Made by a program: the position numbers and the translations under genes
Shown here: piece after piece, positions 57,456-64,000 of the stretch
Layout: every line of letters begins with the position of its first letter
Position numbering within the stretch: the stretch's first letter is position 1
Assembly (NCBI GenBank): GCA_036971715.1
Contig: JAVHJL010000001.1
Location: 496,001-560,000 of the forward strand
Source of the DNA: Arthrobotrys musiformis
Taxonomy: Eukaryota; Ascomycota; Orbiliomycetes; Orbiliales; Orbiliaceae
Reading direction: 5' to 3'
DNA length: 64,000 nt
Notes under the pieces: model-generated
Told to the model about the DNA's origin: nothing
The model's database searches: none
What the model saw: only the letters and a program-made list of their open reading frames with translations

Positions 57456-60400
57456 TTAACGGAACTTGGCCGAGCACCTGCCCATGACCTCGCCCTGGCA
57501 CACAAGCTCCGCATTGAACTCGGACCCGTCCAGCGTCAGGTAAATATCAAAGTACACTCTGTAAAAAGTCCCCTGCGGCGTGTCCATCCGCTCAAAGTCT
57601 TTCTCCAAGTTCTTGCGGCTCAGATCAGACGTCAGCGTCACCACCTCCTTGATTCCTGTTTTTTATACCCATATATTAGCACCCATTATAATCTTGTAAA
57701 CGTGACTGTGAATGAGTAGGAGGGAGAGAACTTACGCGAGTCCTTGGTGTACTCGGGGCACACGTCGTCGTCACACGCATACAGAATATCCTCGTACATC
57801 AGCGTCGCCCCCGGCGCAACCTGCCTGAAGAACGACACCTTCACCGGCTCCCCAATCTTAACCCTCTGCCCCTTCGTCACAAATATCTGTCGCGTATACT
57901 TGCACCTATCCTTCCCATCCAACGACGGCACACGGTACGCCTCCGGATGGTGCCCTTCCTTGAACGGCTGCAGAGTCGCCATCAGGTAATGACGACGGGC
58001 CACACGCGATGTCACAACACGCTCCGTAATACCCGCCGTCACAGCCCCCTTCACGATCGCTGCCACAGAGTCCATCGGTCTCACCACCTTATTCTGGAAC
58101 TGCGGCGGAACGTGCAACTTGATCTGTTGGAACAAATACTCCGATGCTCCGAACCCACCCACCACGAGAACGTTTTGTAGCTGTCGGTTCTGCGCCTGGA
58201 TGGCAATGATCTGATTCCTCACCAACTCCAAAATCCTGTTCACAACCGGCTCGAAGCACTGCAGGATCTCCTCGTTCGTGAAAGTCATGTACCCTTCCTC
58301 GATACCTGCGTCGGGGAAATCGGTTTCGATACCCACATCGACCGCCCATTTCTGTCCGTTGTTCCTGAAATCTGCCTTGATTCTGTTCTCGAAGTCCATG
58401 ATGCACTTCGCGTAAACCTTACCGGCCGTCTTGGACCCATCCGGCAACTTCATCTTTCGGATCTTGGCTCGCAGAATATTCGAGAAGTTCCGGTTGAGGG
58501 CTGTACTACCACAGCTGTCACCGGAACCCGCCGTACACTCAGCCACGGAGAATGGAACCTCTTCTTCGACCTCGTACGCGATCAAATCGACAGTACCACC
58601 ACCGCAATCGACGATCAGCACGGCATCGTGGATCTTCAGGTTCAACAGACCCATCTTCGAGCAGAACATGGCTGCCGCTTCCGGCTCAGTGATCAATGTT
58701 AATCGATTGTCGTTGGCATCTCTCAGGAAACCAGCCTGGATGGCTGCTTGTCTGGTCGCTGCCTTTCCTGCATCGTTCCAGATGGCAGGCACCGTCAAGA
58801 AGTATTTGATGTTTCGCTCCTCTCGGTTGAACACCTCACCCAGAGACTTCTGCAGCGCCGCACGCATCGCCTGTCGGAGCTTGAACAGGTAGTCCGCGGC
58901 AACATCGATTTCCGACTTTCCTGGTGGCAGTGGGGGGAGGTTGATGGGGTCGATGTAGGTATTACCCGACACCATAAGTTGCAGCTTGAACCATTCCACC
59001 TATCCAAAGATCAGTAATCTCAACTAAAAGAGCGAAAGGAAAAAAGGTGGGTGGCTACCTTCTGGACACCCGTTTTAGGGTATCCGGTGGGTGCTAAAGC
59101 ATCACCGATATCTGGACCCCAGCCAACAACCTTTTGGTATTGGTCGTAATATAAAACGGTAGGAACCTAGAAAATAAATTAAAATAAAAATGCATCAGCT
59201 ATTTATATCACGACAGGGGGAAAAAAAAGGGACGCTACCTTCTGACGGGTGGTGTTGCCGGCACCTGGCCATTCGGCGATAATCGATTCCTGTGGTTCTT
59301 GACCGGGTGCAACGAAAGCGTAGGCGACACCGGAAAATGTTGTTCCCTGTTTTGTTTTAGTTAGTCAAAAACTGTATTTGGAATATTATGGTAAGCCTTC
59401 CCCCCTTCGAAAGGAAGGGGGTCTGCTTTTTTTGATTTTCGTTGTTCTGAGGGCTGCACTCTTGCGAGTGAGTGCGGCTGAGTGAGCAGAACAGACAGAA
59501 ACATGGGAAAGTGGGGTTTGTCTGCAGTGATATCAGACACCCAAAAAAACAAAAAATTGAGGGACAAGCGAAGAGCTGTTTTTATGGCCATATGGCAGCA
59601 AAGAAACAGAATGTGAAAATGCTAGGGAAAAACACGTGTAGAGGCGGGGAAACGTGCGAAAAGCATGGAATTATAGGTCGTAGATGAGATAAAAAGACTT
59701 ACAAAATCAATTCCAACGATCAACTGTGATTGACTTCTTCCGGGGCCAGGGACTTCGTGAGCAGTATGAGCAGGACCGTGCTGAGGTTGATGCTGTGGTT
59801 GCTGTGGCTGCTGTTGGCCGAAGGGAGGAGGACCACCTTGACCACCGGGACCACCTTGAGGGTATCCAGGACCTCCAGGATGGCCTTGGCCGTACGGAGG
59901 AGCTTGACCACCAGGACCCGGATAGGGGACACCGGGACCTTGAGGAGGACGGCCGTACTGGTTAGTATTTATCGGAGGCGGGAACTGGCCGTGTCCGCCA
60001 TACTGCTGCTGTCCCGGATGACCCTGAGGCATTGGAGAACCGTTTCTACCCTGAGGACCGTTGAGACCTTGAGGATGACCCTGTAGAGGAGGACCTTGCT
60101 GAGGGGGACCTTGCTGAGGAGGGCCTTGCTGTGGCTGCTGTAGATGAGGGGGCCTGATGTTGGGAGGCTGCTGCTGAGGAGGATGGCTGGGAGGGCCTAC
60201 GGGAGGAGACTGCTGTCCCTGCTGCTGTGGATGAGGAGGAACACCCTGAGGCTGGCCTTGAGGTTGACCCTGAGGAGGATAAGGGTTCTGAGCCGGCGGG
60301 GTAGGAGTTTGACCTTGTGGTTGAGCTTGACCTTGACCTTGAGGCTGACCTTGAGGGGCGCCGGTATAAGAAGGGGGGCGGCCGAGGGAGTTTTGCTGTG

Positions 60401-60548
60401 GAGGGGGAGTTTGCCGCGCTGGAGGTTGTTGCTGGTTGAGAGAAGTGGAGGAGGACGACGGGTGTATCTGCCCCTGCTGATGGCCGTTGTTTGTAGAGCC
60501 TTTGCGGTTGAATCCAAACTTCTTGAAACGAGAATTCACTTGGTCCAT
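57456..60548 (-). CDS. Hsp70-like ATPase (HSPA12 type) with long Pro/Gln/Gly-rich N-terminus
   Basis: Five exons, 60548..59703, 59346..59239, 59166..59059, 58999..57736 and 57655..57456, give 841 residues in frame. Residues 1-275 are low complexity, built from repeats such as QGQPQGQPQG and QQGPPQQGPPQQGPP. The actin-like ATPase follows: phosphate-1 loop GIDFGTTFSGVAYAF, spread over the first intron; phosphate-2 loop LIVDCGGGTVDLIAYE; adenosine loop NVLVVGGFGASEYLFQQIK. These three motifs are intact, so ATP binding is expected. After the ATPase is a short beta-rich tail (FYRVYFDIYLTLDGSEF), not a classical Hsp70 substrate domain, as in the HSPA12 group. The second and third exons are both exactly 108 nt. 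Partners are unknown. Confidence 0.88.
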
Positions 60549-62564
60549 TTCGGGGGAGAAGAAGAAGAAGAAGAGAGAAGAAGAGGAAGAAGGGGGGAGG
60601 AGGTGGGAATAAGAAGGAAGAGCTGGATGGGAGGAAGGATGGTTGGTTTGGTTGGTTGGTTTGTCAGTCGGCGGTTGGTGTTCAGGAAGAGGTTAATGGC
60701 ACTTTGGTGGGTGAGATTTATCAATCGTCAAACTCCCTCGAGGCCGCTGATTTAGCCTAACGAGCCGTCCTGGTCTTGTCCTATACGTATAAGGTAGCTG
60801 ATGCTTCTGAGGACATCACCACCAGATATTCGATCAGTCAGTCAGTAAGTGCTTCAATTCAATCTGATATCAATATCAATCCAGTCTAATCGATTGATCC
60901 ATAGGAACGGGCGTATATTGGACGGTGGATGGGTGGATGGACGGTGACATGACATCGAGCCCAGCCTGCTAGCCGTGGCAGCCAGCCCAATGCACCCCAA
61001 CAGAAGGTCAGTCAAGGTGGTAGCATGCTAGCTGCTGCGACTGCCACTACGTACTAGCTACGAGCTACGAGCTACTGCCGGCCTGGATGGGGCCATGGGA
61101 GGTCAACCGATGACGATTCCAAGCTTATAGCTCCCAAACCAACGGTAGCTCCAGCTACAAACCCTCCGCCCAAAGCGTCCGGCCGGAAGGATCAAGATCA
61201 AAGTCAAGATACAATCAAGCAAAAAAAGTGAACAGAAAGGCTTAAGGCTCAATGCAAGATAAATACCCAGGCGCACTCCCCGGATGTTCACATCTCCCTG
61301 CAACCTGATCGTAACAATGCAATGATAGTGATACTGGCAATGATAGTGATTCTGAACAAAAGGGAAACTTGCACACACACACCTGTATCTTTCCCTCCGA
61401 AGAGCTTGACAACTGCTTAGAGCTCCCTCCCTCTAATCCTTTTTCTCTGGCTGATAATTGCAGGTAATAGTTGCTCTCTATGCTGGCTAGCTAAGCGGTA
61501 CTTAACCAAACTCCCTCTTCTGCTATGTAATTCTTACGCAACAAACAGTCAAACCAAACGTGAAGAGGGAAAAAAGTAGATAACAACCCTTTTTTTTCGA
61601 AGGATTTGGAAAACCTGCAGCCAGCAGCGAGGGTAGCAGGGGAAGGTGGAAGGGGGAGAAATAAGAAAAAATAGGTGTGCTTTAGACGCTGCTAGGTGGG
61701 GTCTTCCGCTTCAAGTGGCGTTAGGGCCCGCTTGGCTACTTTGGTCTTACGCTACAGTCTGCTGCGATTGCTACCAGATTGAATGATCCTGATAGTTAAT
61801 CTATTCGAATCTCTTTTCCCTTTCCTTTTTTCTCTCTCTGCGGAGTTTTGGAATCGGAAGGCGTGATAATGAACTGGTAGCTAACAAGGGCTGTACTGTT
61901 CTGTTGCGGTATTGTCACCGACTGATTGGCCGGCTGGGCTGAGTACCGTACCGTGCTTTCTGACAAAAGTATCGTAACGGCTGTCGTCGTGTTACAAAGC
62001 TAAAAGGTTTCGGAGCTCGGAGAAGGATACCAAGAACGCTGCTGCTAGCCAGGCTGAACTTGAGGCTTAAAATCCGCCGCCGTCGTTCTACAAAATAAAA
62101 GAAAAAACTCGGGATTATCGATAAAAGGATTTTATGGGACGAAAAGGAAGAACTAATCGATCGGTTCGGGAACTTCCTTCTTCAAATATCATGAGCCTCC
62201 TAGCATATTAACTTTTCGAAGACTCGAGTTTTTGAGGGGTCTTTCGAAGGAGCGAGCTTAGACCTTAGCTTAGCTGCTCTGACTGAGGCTGATGGGAGAT
62301 ATTACGATATCTGAGCTCCAGCTGAGCCCATCCCGTTCTGGGGCAAAACAACCGTCTTCCATGCTCGTGTTCGCGAGCAGCAATTCACAGGTCAACAGCG
62401 AGGACATTCGAATATTCTCGACGGAGCTGGAAACGGTTTATAATTCCTGTCCTAACTGCCCCTCATCTACAGCTACCCACTTAGCAGATATTAAAATCCA
62501 AAATCACATTTCCTCCTGATAGTCGATTGTATTTTATACTTGTCTCGTCCGAAAAATCTACCTC
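60549..62564. other. Non-coding, promoter of the Hsp70-like gene and beyond
   Basis: Contains GAAGAAGAAG runs near 60,560-60,600, TTGGTTGG repeats near 60,640, and CTAGCTACGAGCTACGAGC repeats near 61,050. No convincing gene on either strand. Confidence 0.5.
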
Positions 62565-62603
62565 TTTTTTTTTTTTTTTTTTTTTTCTTTCTTTTTTTTT
62601 TTT
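62565..62603. repeat. Nearly pure T tract, about 39 nt
   Basis: A T run interrupted by only two C residues (62,587 and 62,591). Confidence 0.9.
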
Positions 62604-63665
62604 ATGGGGGCAAAATATAGGCTGCCCGTCAGAGCATTAAGCTTACTGCAGGACAGCAGCTGCACCACTTCGCTTCCAGAACCCCTGCAAAAAATCCCAT
62701 ATGCCATCCGTCAGAACATGACAGCCTCGATGCCCAGCAAGTTTCGTTCACTTCAAAAAAACGTGAACGTGGTTCGGATCGAAAGCCGCTCGCTCACCCA
62801 AGGGGGGCCAAAAGCGCACACACCCATATGCCGAACTGCATAACCAAAGCTGAAAGGTATTCAATGCAAATCGAGTTCGTATATGGAAAAGAAGTCCCCA
62901 TAGCATTGAACTCACAAAAACTAAAAACCTACGGCGTCCCATTCTAAATCCCAAAGAGAATAGCAGCTCTAACTCTCCGGATTTCGGATTTCGGCATCCC
63001 AAACTTTTAGCCGATCTTAGAGACAAGATATCCGTCTACATGCATACACAAACCTGCCGATACCATTCTTCAAAAAAGCAGGATAGCCTTCCAACTCTTT
63101 CCCGGCTTTGCCACATAACCACATATATACGATCCACTTCCTTTTCCTGCACATGAAATAGTAACGTCAATCCTGCAATTCATATCCCGTTTAGGAATAC
63201 GATACAGGTGCCTGGCCTGGCCCTTGTCTCGTAAATTATAAGCCAGTTGAAGCCTGGTCATATACATTTTTGCAAAACACGAGCCATAACGTCCATAACT
63301 ACGGGTGCTAAGAAGCGCCCGTTCATGTCTGGCTTTTTTTTAATTTTTAATTTTTTAATTTTTTTTTTTGACTGGCGGAAAAGGGAGTTCCGGTTGGCTT
63401 TGCACATACGTAATCGTATACGCTATACGAGGCACCAACTATGAACCTTTTAAAAAATATCTTGGCTTGGCTTTTAATTTGGACGACGGAGACCGGTTTG
63501 GCGATACACATGCTCCTTCCGTAGATATTAGAGTAGTTAAAATTTAAATCTAGACTCCGCATTATGCGTATACATGTGCATGCAGACGTCAAAATATTAT
63601 AATTTTTCTATAAAATATGCGATAACTGCTTAATTAGCGCCATACCGTCGATGATACCGCGGCTC

Positions 63666-63689
63666 GCCGTAGGAGCTAGAGCCTACGGC
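63666..63689. repeat. 8-bp inverted repeat, hairpin-forming
   Basis: GCCGTAGG and CCTACGGC flank the 8-base loop AGCTAGAG. Perfect arms. Confidence 0.85.
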
Positions 63690-63753
63690 AGAATACCATA
63701 CGGATCGGTACGGTAATCCCTAGGAACGACGGGTCTTTGTGATGCTATTTTAT

Positions 63754-63771
63754 GGAGGTATTAATACCTCC
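63754..63771. repeat. 18-bp perfect palindrome
   Basis: The sequence GGAGGTATTAATACCTCC is its own reverse complement. It touches the 9-bp inverted repeat CCCGCGGTG (63,770-63,778) / CACCGCGGG (63,825-63,833). Confidence 0.9.
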
Positions 63772-64000
63772 CGCGGTGCCGGTCGCCTTAGCCATTACAC
63801 AGGAGGGCCTTGTCTCAAACCAGACACCGCGGGAAAAGGAGGGGTAACGGGGTGAATTGTACGCCCACGGAATGATCATAGACATATTATGTATGCCTGG
63901 ATGTATAGACGTCGATTGGTCTAAGATAATAGACCACAAGTTAGGAGGAAGCATTGGTTCTTAGGGTATCGGATTGTCAAGGTCGAGACTGATTTATGCC

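Larger units (their letters stand above)
62604..64000. other. Non-coding right end with palindromes
   Basis: Short ORFs without domains only. Strong inverted repeats cluster at 63,660-63,835 (listed separately). A 3' gene may lie beyond the window. Confidence 0.45.

Noticed and set aside
1..64000. CRISPR arrays, intact transposases or retroelement polyproteins
   Set aside because: Searched by eye on both strands; no spaced direct repeats, transposase or reverse-transcriptase motifs were seen.

Overview
The window is nuclear DNA of a filamentous ascomycete fungus. Most genes carry short introns (about 50-75 nt) with GTANGT-like donors, CTAAC/CTAAT-type branch points and YAG acceptors. The recognisable proteins are fungal: a Zn2Cys6 regulator, Ssh4, Scs7, Rsd1 and an MDR-type ABC-B pump. 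F-box genes next to an expanded family of secreted orphan proteins would suit an Orbiliomycetes (nematode-trapping) genome, but that placement is an impression, not something the sequence proves. All gene models below were spliced by eye; total coding lengths were checked for frame.

Layout. 0-8.2 kb: four F-box genes on the minus strand (the first cut by the window edge, the fourth with an unresolved first exon) and a decayed fifth. 8.6-14 kb: housekeeping genes, namely sphingolipid alpha-hydroxylase SCS7, a proteasome assembly chaperone 4-like protein and the Rsp5 adaptor SSH4. 14-18.2 kb: more than 4 kb without a convincing gene, then an intron-containing tRNA-Lys(UUU) whose anticodon-loop/intron segment is copied in inverted orientation 236 bp away.

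19.3-25.1 kb and 39-42.3 kb: six minus-strand members of one secreted, two-cysteine, acidic-tailed family with no function I know. Three of the six contain in-frame TAG codons in otherwise open frames, and a fourth has a TGA that is either a stop or a 39-nt intron. Between the two blocks lie a PAP2 lipid phosphatase, a Zn2Cys6 transcription factor, a small unknown ORF, RPS5 and a 1,291-aa ABC-B transporter.

43-60.5 kb: splicing factor RSD1/RBM39, a membrane-anchored aspartic-protease-like protein that has lost both catalytic motifs, a conserved unknown 203-aa protein, a divergent Fic-fold protein, a small Pro/Cys protein, a 917-aa Gln/Pro-rich protein and an Hsp70-like ATPase with a long Pro/Gln/Gly-rich N-terminus. 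The last 3.4 kb holds no supported gene, only homopolymer tracts and strong palindromes.

The best candidate for something undescribed is the secreted two-cysteine family with its recurrent TAG codons. The lost catalytic residues in the aspartic-protease and Fic proteins and the tRNA-derived inverted repeat are also worth a second look.
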